Below are positions 6,391 through 14,540 of a stretch of 16,671 bases of DNA, in pieces (the stretch's first letter is position 1; each line of letters starts with the position of its first letter). This DNA is from Candidatus Desantisbacteria bacterium CG2_30_40_21 (GTDB taxonomy: Bacteria; UBA9089; CG2-30-40-21). Below the pieces are notes generated by a model. The model was not told where the DNA came from. It did not search any database and was given only the letters and a program-made list of their open reading frames with translations. The stretch spans positions 1 to 16,671 of the forward strand of contig MNYI01000059.1 of assembly GCA_001873945.1 (NCBI GenBank). The letters run 5' to 3'. The position numbers were made by a program, and so were the translations under genes.

Positions 6391-8225
6391 GACTGCTTTC
6401 TGCCACTGGCTGCCGTTTGACGGCTTACACCTTGTACTATCTTCCCTAACAACACATCTTGAAGATGTCCCTTATCCAACTTTTCCAATGTTTCCAATAC
6501 CAATTCCTTGTTTTGCGGCTGAGTAGATTGAATCAGAGCCCGCTGCATCTTTTTTTCCCTTTCATCCCTTGCCACATAAACATGTTCACCAGTAAACGGA
6601 TGTTTTCCCGTATAATACATACACCCTGAAACGGTCATGGGTAAAGGGATAAAATCCTGAATCTGTTCTGGTCGAATGTTCTTATGTGCCAGATAAAGAG
6701 CCATCTGACAGGTAGCAGTCAAGTCTGACCCGGGATGAGCACTTACAAAATAATTCACCAGATATTGCTTTTTTTTCAATTCTTGGTTTATCTTTCTGAA
6801 TCTTGCTTCAAACCTTTCGTATACCTTGAACGATGGCTTATTCATTAGCCTGAGTACCGAATCTGCAGTATGCTCTGGTGCTACCTTTAACCGTCCGCTG
6901 ATATGGTGTTTACAAAGGGTTCTCAAATACTTCTCCGACTCATTTTCCACCAACAGGTCATATCGTATCCCACTGGCTACAAACAGGTGATTTATTTTTG
7001 GATTTTTCATCACCTCATCCCACATGTTCATGGTCTGTCCATAACCGGTTCTCAATTCCTTACACCTTGTAGGCATAAGACACATTTTACCCTTGCAGGC
7101 ACCATTTTTTGTCCAATGTTTACAATTTGCTTGATATAAATTAGCCGTTGGTCCACCAATATCTGTAATTGTTCCCTTGAAATTTTTAAGATTGGCAATA
7201 GTTTGTGTCTCTTCGACAATAGATTCCTTGCTTCGGCTCTGAACTATTCGTCCTTGATGGGCAGACAGGCTGCAAAAGCTGCATTGTCCGCAACAGCCAC
7301 GATGGGAGGTTACAGAAAATCTTACCGTTTCAAACCCTGGCACACCGCCATCTTTGTCATAAACAGGGTGCCAATTTCTCATATAAGGCAGGAGATAAAT
7401 ATTGTCCAATTCCTTTGTGCCAAGTGGTAAGGGTGGAGGGGATTGGATAACAAACCTGTTGCCATGTGGCTGGATAACGGTTTTACCGTAAAAAGGGTCG
7501 CATTCCTTATACCATAATTCAAAGGCTTCATTGAACCTTCGTTTACTTATGCAGACATCCTCAAATGAAGGGAGGATAAGTGCATCCTTAAATATTTCTA
7601 TATTCTTTCTAACTATAGCTGTACCACGAATATTATCCAGAAAATCCCCACTCCTCAATCGTCTGGCTATCTCAATAATCTGTTTCTCACCCATGCCATA
7701 AACCAAAATATCCGCCCTGGAATCTATCAGTATCGATGCCCTTACCTCATCAGACCAGTGATCATAATGAGCCAGTCTTCGCAGACTTGCCTCTATGCCT
7801 CCGATGACAATAGGTGTATCAGGAAAGAGCTCCTTGATCCTATTGGCATAGACAATGGTTGCTCGATTGGGCCGTAGACATGGTTTTCCGCCTGGCGAAT
7901 AATCATCTTCTTTCCTCGGACTTCTATTGGTTGTATAATTGGCTATGATTGAATCAAGGTTGCCGGCAGTAATCCCAAAGAACAGCCTTGGCTTGCCCAG
8001 CCTTAAAAAATCATCAGGATTTTTCCAGTCAGGCTGAGCAATAATACCCACCCTGAACCCTGCATTTTCTAATACCCTGCCAATAACAGCTGTCCCATAA
8101 GATGGATGATCCACATAGGCGTCTCCGATAATGAGAATTACATCCAATTCCTTCCAGCCTCGCTTTTTCATATCGTCTTTGGATATGGGTAAGAATTCAG
8201 GCTCTTTATTGAGATGATGCAGCAT
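6357..8225 (-). CDS. ygiQ: YgiQ family radical SAM protein
   Basis: YgiQ proteins (UPF0313) are cytoplasmic radical S-adenosylmethionine enzymes of unknown reaction. The product has 622 residues. The N-terminal half resembles a cobalamin-binding-like fold (VILIIGDAYVDHPSYG, GGIEASLRRLAHYDHW). The 4Fe-4S motif CxxxCxxC is at Cys311, Cys315 and Cys318, within SHRGCCGQCSFCSL. The C-terminal half keeps the family motifs KVAPEHT and QDFIPLPMT. AGGAGA lies 8 bases before the ATG at 8225. The gene begins 12 bases after the CHASE2 gene, so the two are surely co-transcribed. The final ~11 residues (DRGTGGRGNR) come from the inverted repeat at 6350-6390 and are probably not functional. Confidence 0.95.
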   Translation of the reverse strand: MLHHLNKEPEFLPISKDDMKKRGWKELDVILIIGDAYVDHPSYGTAVIGRVLENAGFRVGIIAQPDWKNPDDFLRLGKPRLFFGITAGNLDSIIANYTTNRSPRKEDDYSPGGKPCLRPNRATIVYANRIKELFPDTPIVIGGIEASLRRLAHYDHWSDEVRASILIDSRADILVYGMGEKQIIEIARRLRSGDFLDNIRGTAIVRKNIEIFKDALILPSFEDVCISKRRFNEAFELWYKECDPFYGKTVIQPHGNRFVIQSPPPLPLGTKELDNIYLLPYMRNWHPVYDKDGGVPGFETVRFSVTSHRGCCGQCSFCSLSAHQGRIVQSRSKESIVEETQTIANLKNFKGTITDIGGPTANLYQANCKHWTKNGACKGKMCLMPTRCKELRTGYGQTMNMWDEVMKNPKINHLFVASGIRYDLLVENESEKYLRTLCKHHISGRLKVAPEHTADSVLRLMNKPSFKVYERFEARFRKINQELKKKQYLVNYFVSAHPGSDLTATCQMALYLAHKNIRPEQIQDFIPLPMTVSGCMYYTGKHPFTGEHVYVARDEREKKMQRALIQSTQPQNKELVLETLEKLDKGHLQDVLLGKIVQGVSRQTAASGRKQSDRGTGGRGNR

Positions 8226-8237
8226 TTATATATTCTC

Positions 8238-10676
8238 CTACAAGTTGTTTTGTTCCAAGTCCTCACCTTCTGTCAGTCTTTTCTCCGTCTCTTTCAAACT
8301 ATAATAATACCTCGCCCCCCACCCAAATTCCTTTAACACCTCTTCCTGTGTAACACTCAATTCATCACTTTGAAATCTGTCCTCCATATCCCATAACAAA
8401 CATAAATCATGAAGTTGCTTTGGTTCTATTGAAATACTAATCAGATGCTCCAACGACCTGTACCTGAGCCATGACTTAAGCTCTTTCTTCAACTCAATGA
8501 CGATACTGTTTATTTCTCGGACATCATTTTTAATTACCGGATAGAGTATTTTCTCCCATGTGGTTTCAAACATGGTATCATCCACAGATAATCCTCTTTC
8601 CAGAAGGGAAGAATACACCTCATCCCTTATACTAATAATCAATGCAGAATCCATTAACAATGCCATAACGCTTTCACCATCATCTATTATCCTGACCCCG
8701 GACAAGAGTTTTATGACCAGATAATCGCTTAATCCTATTAATTTTTCAATTCGCTCCTGTATCTTAGCCTTTTCACTATCTATTCCCTTCCAGATTAATC
8801 TCCTTTTTTCACCCTTAATCGCTTTCAGCAATCCATCCTCTCGTATCTCAAAGATATTCATTGCCCCTTTAATCTTCTCTATTTCTCTGGTCAATACCTG
8901 ATATGCGGCTACGAATCCATCCATAGCCTCTTTTTGTTTCCCCAATTTATTCCTGACATCCCCCAGCAGGGTTAAAAATCGAATATTCTTAGCATCAAAG
9001 CTAACTGCCTGCTCTAATCCCTCTTCTGCATCCTCCAGATTATTTGCCTGAAATAGCTCGTACGCCTTCTTAAAGCTCCTGATTGAATTTTTTACATTGG
9101 ATTCACATCGAATGTCACTGCTTAAGCTATAATATCCATGCTCGGTTGACATAATCACCTTTTTCTTTATCCCAATTTCCCTACCAAACAAATCCATATT
9201 CAATTGAGCCACAAATGCATCAAATGCCTGCGATGGATCCACTGGATAGTCTTTTGTCCATGAATCATGGTAGATGATAAATCCTTCTATCCAATGTATC
9301 TCTGGCCTGTCAGATCCCCATCTTTCATGAACAAGGCATTCAAGAATACGAAGTGGATGTTCAAAATCCCGTGGAATCTTTATGGCATTTTGAGCTGTAG
9401 ACGGATACCATATCTCTCTGGTCCCAAAATCTATTCTAAAGGATGGGTTTAATTTCAGACCAATCTTTTCATTCTCTCGCTGCAATATGCCAATCTTTGA
9501 CTCATTTAACCTCATTTTTCTTGTTAATTTATCAATATCATTTAATGAGAAAAGATGCCGATAAATCCCTGTTATCACGGATATGATGATAGCCGCAACT
9601 ATTGGAGGAAGTAGTGGTAAGGCTAATCCGCCATACTTAAGAGAAATGAAGCCTGATAGAATATAGAAAAAACAACCACAAGCGGTAAAAAGCACGGCAT
9701 TGCCATAGGGCAGAGAGATGAGGATAATCCCAAGCCCAAGCCCAATCAATAAAAGGCTGCCATTATTGATGACATCAGGAATTGGGGTCAGAAAATTACC
9801 GGTGAGAATATTGTTGAGAATGTTGGCATGGATATAAAGGGGGGGGACATTGTTTCCGGTAGGGATGTGACTAAATTCACAATTTGTTTTAGACACAGGA
9901 CCAATCAATACCATCTTATTTCTAAAATAAAATGGGTCTATCAGAATATTTCCCTGTGAATCAATTATATCTGACAGAGAATACCTTCTAAAGCCATTGT
10001 TGCTATAATTTACTGACATTTGACCTGATTCATCTGTAGGAATACGAAATTTATCAAGTAATATCCCATTATGGTCAAAGCCTATTGATGAGATATTAAG
10101 GCTATCAACTACCATCTGAAGCGGCAAGCAGGGATAGGTTTTGTCTCCATATTTTATCAGTAGAGGAATGTGTCGAACAATTCCATCATTATCAGACAGG
10201 ATAGATATATGCCCAACCGAACGAGCCCCTGTCAATAGTCTCGGATTGGGTAACAGGGCATGGCTTGTAACAAGGATATTTTTGTCTTTAATAATATGAT
10301 CAGGTTTGAACTCAAATCCAAGGGATACATTTCCGGCGTTTGTTATGGCTGAAGCAAAATAGCTGTCATTTTTTCCATCTACATCAGAAAACGACATATC
10401 AAATCCAATGGCTTTTACCCTTGCCTTAGAAAGCACTTCCACTATCCTTGCGTAAATATCTTTTTTTAATGGACATGAGCCATAAGCATCTATTGTTTTA
10501 TCATCTATCTCCAGCAGGACTATATCCCGATGGATATCTATATCCCCACGGAGCTTAAACATGATATCAATACATTTTGCATTGATTGTCCCAAGTATAG
10601 GGATGTTAAACAAAAGGATAACAGCCAGACTTGTTATTAATCCGAGACAGGCAGAGATAATAATGTTTTTTTTCAT
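8238..10676 (-). CDS. CHASE2-domain membrane sensor with winged-helix-like and TPR regions
   Basis: This 812-residue protein has a membrane segment at about 5-27 and an extracytoplasmic CHASE2 sensory domain at about 30-300 (DIVLLEIDDKTIDAYG, ARVKAIGFDMSFSD, FRNKMVLIGP). Three close membrane segments follow (about 305-373), as is standard for CHASE2. After a short coiled linker (385-408), residues about 412-522 look like an OmpR/CadC-type winged helix: a beta start (FRIDFGTREIWY), central helices (HPLRILECLVHERWG), a recognition-helix-like FDAFVAQLNMDLFG and a wing ending TEHGYYSL. A TPR-like pair spans about 530-590, then an Ile/Lys/Glu-rich helical tail to the end. There is no kinase, cyclase or GGDEF domain. 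It would thus be a one-component membrane-bound regulator; the winged-helix call is mine from pattern only. ATGAGGA precedes the ATG by 7 bases. The ligand and target genes are unknown. Confidence 0.8.
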   Translation of the reverse strand: MKKNIIISACLGLITSLAVILLFNIPILGTINAKCIDIMFKLRGDIDIHRDIVLLEIDDKTIDAYGSCPLKKDIYARIVEVLSKARVKAIGFDMSFSDVDGKNDSYFASAITNAGNVSLGFEFKPDHIIKDKNILVTSHALLPNPRLLTGARSVGHISILSDNDGIVRHIPLLIKYGDKTYPCLPLQMVVDSLNISSIGFDHNGILLDKFRIPTDESGQMSVNYSNNGFRRYSLSDIIDSQGNILIDPFYFRNKMVLIGPVSKTNCEFSHIPTGNNVPPLYIHANILNNILTGNFLTPIPDVINNGSLLLIGLGLGIILISLPYGNAVLFTACGCFFYILSGFISLKYGGLALPLLPPIVAAIIISVITGIYRHLFSLNDIDKLTRKMRLNESKIGILQRENEKIGLKLNPSFRIDFGTREIWYPSTAQNAIKIPRDFEHPLRILECLVHERWGSDRPEIHWIEGFIIYHDSWTKDYPVDPSQAFDAFVAQLNMDLFGREIGIKKKVIMSTEHGYYSLSSDIRCESNVKNSIRSFKKAYELFQANNLEDAEEGLEQAVSFDAKNIRFLTLLGDVRNKLGKQKEAMDGFVAAYQVLTREIEKIKGAMNIFEIREDGLLKAIKGEKRRLIWKGIDSEKAKIQERIEKLIGLSDYLVIKLLSGVRIIDDGESVMALLMDSALIISIRDEVYSSLLERGLSVDDTMFETTWEKILYPVIKNDVREINSIVIELKKELKSWLRYRSLEHLISISIEPKQLHDLCLLWDMEDRFQSDELSVTQEEVLKEFGWGARYYYSLKETEKRLTEGEDLEQNNL

Positions 10677-10689
10677 TTGAAAATCCTCA

Positions 10690-10740
10690 TCACCACGGAG
10701 GCACAGAGAGAGACAACCCCCTTAATCCCCCTTTGCTAAA
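10690..10740. repeat. Fragment of the CACGGAG repeat plus poly-pyrimidine repeat
   Basis: The gap between the CHASE2 gene and pth contains CACCACGGAGGCACAGAG (10691-10708), closely matching the subterminal block of the ~250-bp end elements. It is followed by a CCCCCTTAATCCCCCTTT stretch (10717-10734) that looks like another dispersed intergenic repeat. No promoter boxes stand out. Confidence 0.5.
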
Positions 10741-10752
10741 TTCCTCTGATGC

Positions 10753-11358
10753 TCAATTATATTTATTCATTGCAACTTCTACCCCATCATTCATAATAGT
10801 ATCCACAACCATTGCGATTAATTCAATGCTCTGATTCATTGTCGCCATTTCTTCCTTTTCAAACCTTGAAAGTACGAATTCAGCCATGTCCATTCCTTCT
10901 GAGGGTGAACCGATCCCTATCCGTATCCTTGGGAATTCTTTGGTTCCAAGGCAAGCAATTATTGATTGTATCCCATTATGTCCACCAGAACTTCCCTGGG
11001 ATCGTACCCTGATCTTTCCAACAGGAAGGCTGACATCGTCATGGATAACGATTATCTGAGATGAAGAGATGCGGCATCGTTTACATAGCTCAACAACAGA
11101 TTTACCACTCAGGTTCATAAATGTTGTTGGCTTTGCCAGTATCACGGTTTTCTCATGGATCTCTCCCTCTCCTATCCTTGCCTGACACTTATTTTGAGCA
11201 AGTTTAATATTATGCAACCTGCAAAGATGATTTATAACCATAAACCCTACATTATGTCTGGTTTGACTATACTGTTCCCCGGGATTACCAAGCCCAATAA
11301 TAACCCATTTATCTTTTTCTAAGGATACTACTCCTTTGTTTGCCCAGTGGAATCTCAT
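10753..11358 (-). CDS. pth: Peptidyl-tRNA hydrolase
   Basis: Pth cleaves the ester bond of peptidyl-tRNAs that drop off the ribosome and so recycles tRNA; it is cytoplasmic and usually essential. The product has 201 residues. It shows GLGNPGEQYSQTRHNVGF with the catalytic-site Asn25 and His35, FMNLSGKSV (Asn82), HDD near 106-108 and GGHNG (Asn128), which matches the active-site set of the bacterial family. The N-terminus is about 13 residues longer than usual, but no other start codon exists in frame before the conserved core. AAGGA lies inside the end of ftsI, and the ATG is only 3 bases after the ftsI stop, so the two are probably translationally coupled. Confidence 0.96.
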   Translation of the reverse strand: MRFHWANKGVVSLEKDKWVIIGLGNPGEQYSQTRHNVGFMVINHLCRLHNIKLAQNKCQARIGEGEIHEKTVILAKPTTFMNLSGKSVVELCKRCRISSSQIIVIHDDVSLPVGKIRVRSQGSSGGHNGIQSIIACLGTKEFPRIRIGIGSPSEGMDMAEFVLSRFEKEEMATMNQSIELIAMVVDTIMNDGVEVAMNKYN

Positions 11359-11361
11359 GGT

Positions 11362-13092
11362 TTATTCCTTCAAATTATTCGTCTGCGTACTGCTTCCACA
11401 TTTAATATTTGGGTCAGGAAGAATATGGAGATACGGGAGAACCCTTTTGCCAATTTTCCGAAATACCGGAGCTGCTACAGTTCCACCCCAATATTCTGAA
11501 GTCCTTGGTTCATCAATTATGACAGCAATCAGAATCTGTGGATCATCTGCAGGCACATAACCAATAAATGAGGCAATATATTTATCCTTTGAATATCCCT
11601 TTTGCCCTGAAACAACCTTCTGGGCTGTCCCTGTTTTACCTGCAATTGCATATCCATCAATCCTTGCTTTTTTTCCGGTACCTTCTTCTACAGCTTTTTT
11701 TAGAAGATTGCTGATACTTTTTGCTGTATTAGCTGAAAACACTCTTCTCGCTGGGGTTGGCTGATAAGATTTAATAATTTTATTCTTGTGATCCTTGATT
11801 TCCTTTACTATCATCGGCTTCATAAGAACACCCTCATTGGCTATAGTTGATAATGCTGTAGCCAGCTGAAGAGGGGTTGTAGATATTCCCTGCCCTATGG
11901 ATAATACAGCCATGGACAACTTTGACCAGTGGCTCGGTTTAGATAATAGACCTTTTCCTTCCCCTGGCAGTTCTATTCCAGTAGGATTTGTTAATCCAAA
12001 GGCTTCAAGATAAGAATAGAATTTTTGAGGTGATAGTCGTTTTGTTGCCTGAATCATCCCTACATTACATGAATGAGATATTACCTCAGCAAAGGAGATT
12101 TTATTATGGGTATGGGCACAACGGACAAGCGTTTTTCCAACGAGGACACTCCCAGGACAATAAAACTCTTCAAAGGGAGATACTACCCCTTCCTCAAGAA
12201 GACAGGCTGCAACCAAAGGCTTTATTGTAGAGCCTGGTTCAAGCACATCTGAAATAGCTATATTCCTTCGGCGATTGACTATATAACTTGAAAAAAAGTT
12301 AGGATTATAGGTAGGATATGATGCCAATGCCAATATTTCTCCAGTCTTAGGATTCATAACAACTGCACACCCACTAAGGGCATTATACTCTATGCAAGCT
12401 TTTTTTACCTCTGCTTCTGCTGCATATTGAATCACTTCATCAATGGTTAAGGTAACATCACACCCCTTATCTGCGTAAAGAGACATATTTTTTTTATCTA
12501 TGATGGTATGACCTGTGGCATCTCTTGTCAGGGCAATAGATTTGGTTGGACCCTTTAATGCCTTGTCAAAAGAAAGCTCAATTCCTTCTAACCCGCAATT
12601 ATCCATTCCAGCAAAACCAAGGATCTGAGCACCTAATTCTTTTTTAGGGTATAGTCGTTTATATTCCTTGACAAAGTCGACGAAGGGGAGGTTTAGCTTA
12701 GCAATCTGTGCTGCTTGTCTCAGGCTAAGTTTTCTTTTTATCCAGACAAATGAGGATTTTTTCTTCAGCAGTGATACTATCTGATTTCTTTGCATCTGAA
12801 GAATAGGGGCTAATTTATCGGCAATAGCCTCAGGGCATTTAATCTCTTTTGGATGAGCACATAAAGAATCAACCTCAACACTCACCGCCAACTCTCGGCC
12901 ACAACAATCATATATTGTGCCTCGATTCATTTCAGTAGTTATCAACCTTTCCTGACTTGAAGAGGCTAAATCTTTCAGCGTTCGACCATGCCATAATTGA
13001 ATATACGCAAGTCGGCAGATAAGAATCACTGCCATAAAAAATAATATTCCAAAGCTAATAATTACTCGCTGTTTATAGGTTTTAACAGACAT
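11362..13092 (-). CDS. ftsI: Peptidoglycan D,D-transpeptidase FtsI / class B penicillin-binding protein
   Basis: This protein cross-links peptidoglycan at the division site and is a beta-lactam target. The product has 576 residues: a short cytoplasmic tail, one membrane anchor at about 9-29, a PBP dimerisation/pedestal region (about 50-200), and the transpeptidase domain. The three catalytic motifs are Ser288-Thr-Ile-Lys291 (EPGSTIKP), Ser341-Cys-Asn343, and Lys486-Thr-Gly488 in AGKTGTAQK. There are no PASTA domains, which favours FtsI over SpoVD. The ATG at 13092 is the only start after the tRNAs; the frame stays open backwards across both tRNAs on the coding strand, but that part is not protein. 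The ribosome site is weak (GAGGG, about 13101-13105). It stands outside a mur/fts cluster and is followed by pth. Confidence 0.93.
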   Translation of the reverse strand: MSVKTYKQRVIISFGILFFMAVILICRLAYIQLWHGRTLKDLASSSQERLITTEMNRGTIYDCCGRELAVSVEVDSLCAHPKEIKCPEAIADKLAPILQMQRNQIVSLLKKKSSFVWIKRKLSLRQAAQIAKLNLPFVDFVKEYKRLYPKKELGAQILGFAGMDNCGLEGIELSFDKALKGPTKSIALTRDATGHTIIDKKNMSLYADKGCDVTLTIDEVIQYAAEAEVKKACIEYNALSGCAVVMNPKTGEILALASYPTYNPNFFSSYIVNRRRNIAISDVLEPGSTIKPLVAACLLEEGVVSPFEEFYCPGSVLVGKTLVRCAHTHNKISFAEVISHSCNVGMIQATKRLSPQKFYSYLEAFGLTNPTGIELPGEGKGLLSKPSHWSKLSMAVLSIGQGISTTPLQLATALSTIANEGVLMKPMIVKEIKDHKNKIIKSYQPTPARRVFSANTAKSISNLLKKAVEEGTGKKARIDGYAIAGKTGTAQKVVSGQKGYSKDKYIASFIGYVPADDPQILIAVIIDEPRTSEYWGGTVAAPVFRKIGKRVLPYLHILPDPNIKCGSSTQTNNLKE

Positions 13093-13187
13093 TACTCTTT
13101 TTGCCCTCTTCGGAAATATCGGGGCACTGTGGCAGAAAAAGATTACAGATACACCTTCAGTTACCCTCCCGATTAAACCTAAAAACG

Positions 13188-13259
13188 AGCCGGCGAGAGG
13201 AGTTGAACCTCCGACCGACTGATTACGAATCAGTTGCTCTACCCCTGAGCTACGCCGGC
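13188..13259 (-). tRNA. tRNA-Thr (anticodon CGT)
   Basis: A full cloverleaf of 72 bases reads on the minus strand. The acceptor GCCGGCG pairs with CGCCGGC, and the D arm is GCTC/GAGC. The anticodon stem ACTGA/TCAGT has loop TTCGTAA, so the anticodon is CGT, which reads ACG (Thr). The T arm is GGAGG/CCTCT with loop TTCAACT. The discriminator base is T. The 3' CCA is not encoded. Confidence 0.95.
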
Positions 13260-13261
13260 AT

Positions 13262-13286
13262 GTTTCGTTTGTTTGTTTGTTTGTTT
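13262..13286. repeat. GTTT tetranucleotide tract
   Basis: GTTTC at 13262-13266 is followed by five GTTT units at 13267-13286 and then a C. The tract joins the GTTTC end of the CRISPR-like repeat to the 5' end of tRNA-Thr. It looks like slippage expansion starting from that repeat end. Confidence 0.85.
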
Positions 13287-13314
13287 CAATCCACGCCCCT
13301 GTGCAAAAGGCGAC
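13283..13314 (-). repeat. Solitary 32-bp type I-C-like CRISPR repeat
   Basis: On the minus strand the 32 bases begin GTCGCC and end GGGGCGTGGATTGAAAC. This is the length, the start (GTCGC) and the conserved 3' end (GCGTGGATTGAAAC) of type I-C CRISPR repeats. The internal hairpin is kept: CGCCTTT pairs with AGGGGCG through two G-T wobbles around loop TGCAC. There is only one copy in the window and no cas gene, so this is not an array. It sits between tRNA-Phe and tRNA-Thr and would be inside their joint transcript. Confidence 0.7.
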
Positions 13315-13331
13315 AGACCCTAAGACTAAAA

Positions 13332-13407
<76 letters not shown>

Positions 13408-13428
13408 ACGGGATTTTTTCTTATTCAA

Positions 13429-13457
13429 ATTGTACTACAATTTTCTTCAATTGTCAA
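13429..13457 (-). promoter_or_regulatory. Sigma70-type promoter for tRNA-Phe/tRNA-Thr
   Basis: On the minus strand TTGACA (13457-13452) and TACAAT (13434-13429) are 17 bases apart. Transcription should begin near 13422, about 15 bases before tRNA-Phe. No clear terminator separates tRNA-Thr from ftsI, so this promoter may also feed ftsI and pth. Confidence 0.8.
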
Positions 13458-13463
13458 GATAAT

Positions 13464-13506
13464 TTTCATATTCTCTGAAATATTTGTAATTTCAGAGAAT
13501 ATGAAA
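13464..13506. repeat. 18-bp perfect palindromic hairpin
   Basis: Arms 13464-13481 and 13489-13506 are perfect reverse complements with a 7-base loop ATTTGTA. The stem is AT-rich (core CATATTCTCTGAAAT). There is no T-run directly after it on either strand. It lies 6 bases upstream of the tRNA promoter -35 box, where it could be a protein-binding palindrome, or a remnant insertion element. Confidence 0.8.
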
Positions 13507-13524
13507 TAAGCTGCAATCATGGTA

Positions 13525-13546
13525 GTGTTTCTGGCAGTGGAAACAC
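13525..13546. repeat. Small hairpin in the accD-tRNA spacer
   Basis: GTGTTTC (13525-13531) and GAAACAC (13540-13546) form a 7-bp stem with an 8-base loop. No function is evident. It is the middle one of three hairpins in this 260-base spacer. Confidence 0.4.
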
Positions 13547-13566
13547 AGAAATAATTAATGAAAGGA

Positions 13567-13608
13567 AAAAGGGGTAGCCCAAGATTCTATCTTGGCTGAT
13601 CCATCCCC
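13567..13608 (-). terminator. Rho-independent terminator of accD
   Basis: On the minus strand an inner stem AGCCAAGAT/ATCTTGGGCT (one bulged base, loop AGA) sits within an outer GGGG/CCCC pair (13608-13605 with 13574-13571). It is followed directly by TTTTT at 13571-13566. It lies about 60 bases after the accD stop and should end the nadB-accD transcript before the tRNA promoter. Confidence 0.65.
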
Positions 13609-13637
13609 ATTTTATTACATTTATTGCTCACCGAGTT

Positions 13638-13655
13638 TCATAATTAGAATTGCTG
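13638..13655. repeat. Solo end of the ~250-bp MITE-like element
   Basis: TCATAATTAGAATTGCTG is identical to the right-hand end of the left element copy (231-248). No other part of the element is nearby. It lies 12 bases beyond the accD stop and suggests a decayed or excised insertion. Confidence 0.7.
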
Positions 13656-13667
13656 CCTTCTACCCGA

Positions 13668-14504
13668 TTATTCCAGCATCTTCAATACCCTTGCCAGCGT
13701 AGCCTTCATTTCCTTTCTGACAACAATCATATCAAGCAATCCATGTTCGAGTAAAAATTCAGAGCGTTGAAAACCTTCGGGTAGTTTTTGTCCAATGGTT
13801 TGTTCAATTACCCTTGGTCCGGCAAAACAGATCAAAGCCTTTGGTTCGGCAATGATAATATCACCTAATGTAGCAAAGCTGGCTGTTACCCCACCGGTTG
13901 TAGGGTGTGTCAGAACTGAGATATAGGGTATTCCTGCCTCAGATAGTCTGGCAATAGAGGCTGAGGTCTTTGCCATTTGCATCAAAGACATTGTGCCTTC
14001 CTGCATCCTTGCCCCGCCAGAGGCACAGAACATTACTAACGGTACTTTTCCCTCAAGGCACATATTCACGGCTAAGGCTATCTTTTCACCCATCACTGAC
14101 CCCATGCTTCCACCCATAAAATCAAAGCAAAGTGCCCCGGCAACAACCCTACACCCATGGATACTGCCTTTAACCGTTACAATGGCATCCAAAAAACCTG
14201 TCTTTTGTTGAGCATCATCTAATCTTTGTACATAAGGCTTGCTATCCACAAATCCAAGAAAATCTATGGGCTTAATCCCCTGGTTAAATTCTTCAAACCC
14301 CTCATCCATTATAAGTTGCAATCGTTCTTTGACCCCGAGACGAAAATGAAAATTACATTCAGGGCAGACCATCTGATTTGCTTGCCAGTCTTTTTTATAA
14401 ATAAGCTCATCGCACCCCTCACACTTTATCCATAATCCTTCTGGTGCTTGTATTTTCTTTTTTGGTAAAGGGATAGTAGCGTATTTGGGCTTTCTAAAAA
14501 GCAT
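13668..14504 (-). CDS. accD: Acetyl-CoA carboxylase carboxyltransferase subunit beta
   Basis: AccD with AccA transfers the carboxyl group from biotin-carrier protein to acetyl-CoA, giving malonyl-CoA for fatty-acid synthesis. The product has 278 residues, close to the family size. The N-terminal zinc ribbon is seen as Cys28, Cys31, Cys47 and Cys50. The crotonase-fold carboxyltransferase domain follows, with ASGGARMQEGTMSLMQMAKT, the oxyanion-region PTTGGVTASFA and CFAGPRVIEQTIGQ. AAGGAG lies 8 bases before the ATG at 14504. accA is not adjacent, although the two are neighbours in many bacteria. The gene follows nadB after 104 bases filled by a small inverted-repeat element, and no good promoter was seen there, so it is probably read from the nadB promoter. 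Confidence 0.97.
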   Translation of the reverse strand: MLFRKPKYATIPLPKKKIQAPEGLWIKCEGCDELIYKKDWQANQMVCPECNFHFRLGVKERLQLIMDEGFEEFNQGIKPIDFLGFVDSKPYVQRLDDAQQKTGFLDAIVTVKGSIHGCRVVAGALCFDFMGGSMGSVMGEKIALAVNMCLEGKVPLVMFCASGGARMQEGTMSLMQMAKTSASIARLSEAGIPYISVLTHPTTGGVTASFATLGDIIIAEPKALICFAGPRVIEQTIGQKLPEGFQRSEFLLEHGLLDMIVVRKEMKATLARVLKMLE

Positions 14505-14540
14505 TGGTTGTTTCTCCTTATGGATATTATTTCTTACTTT

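Noticed and set aside
13283..13314. A real CRISPR array
   Set aside because: Only one repeat is present, with tRNA genes on both sides and no leader, spacers or cas genes. It is reported as a solitary repeat only.
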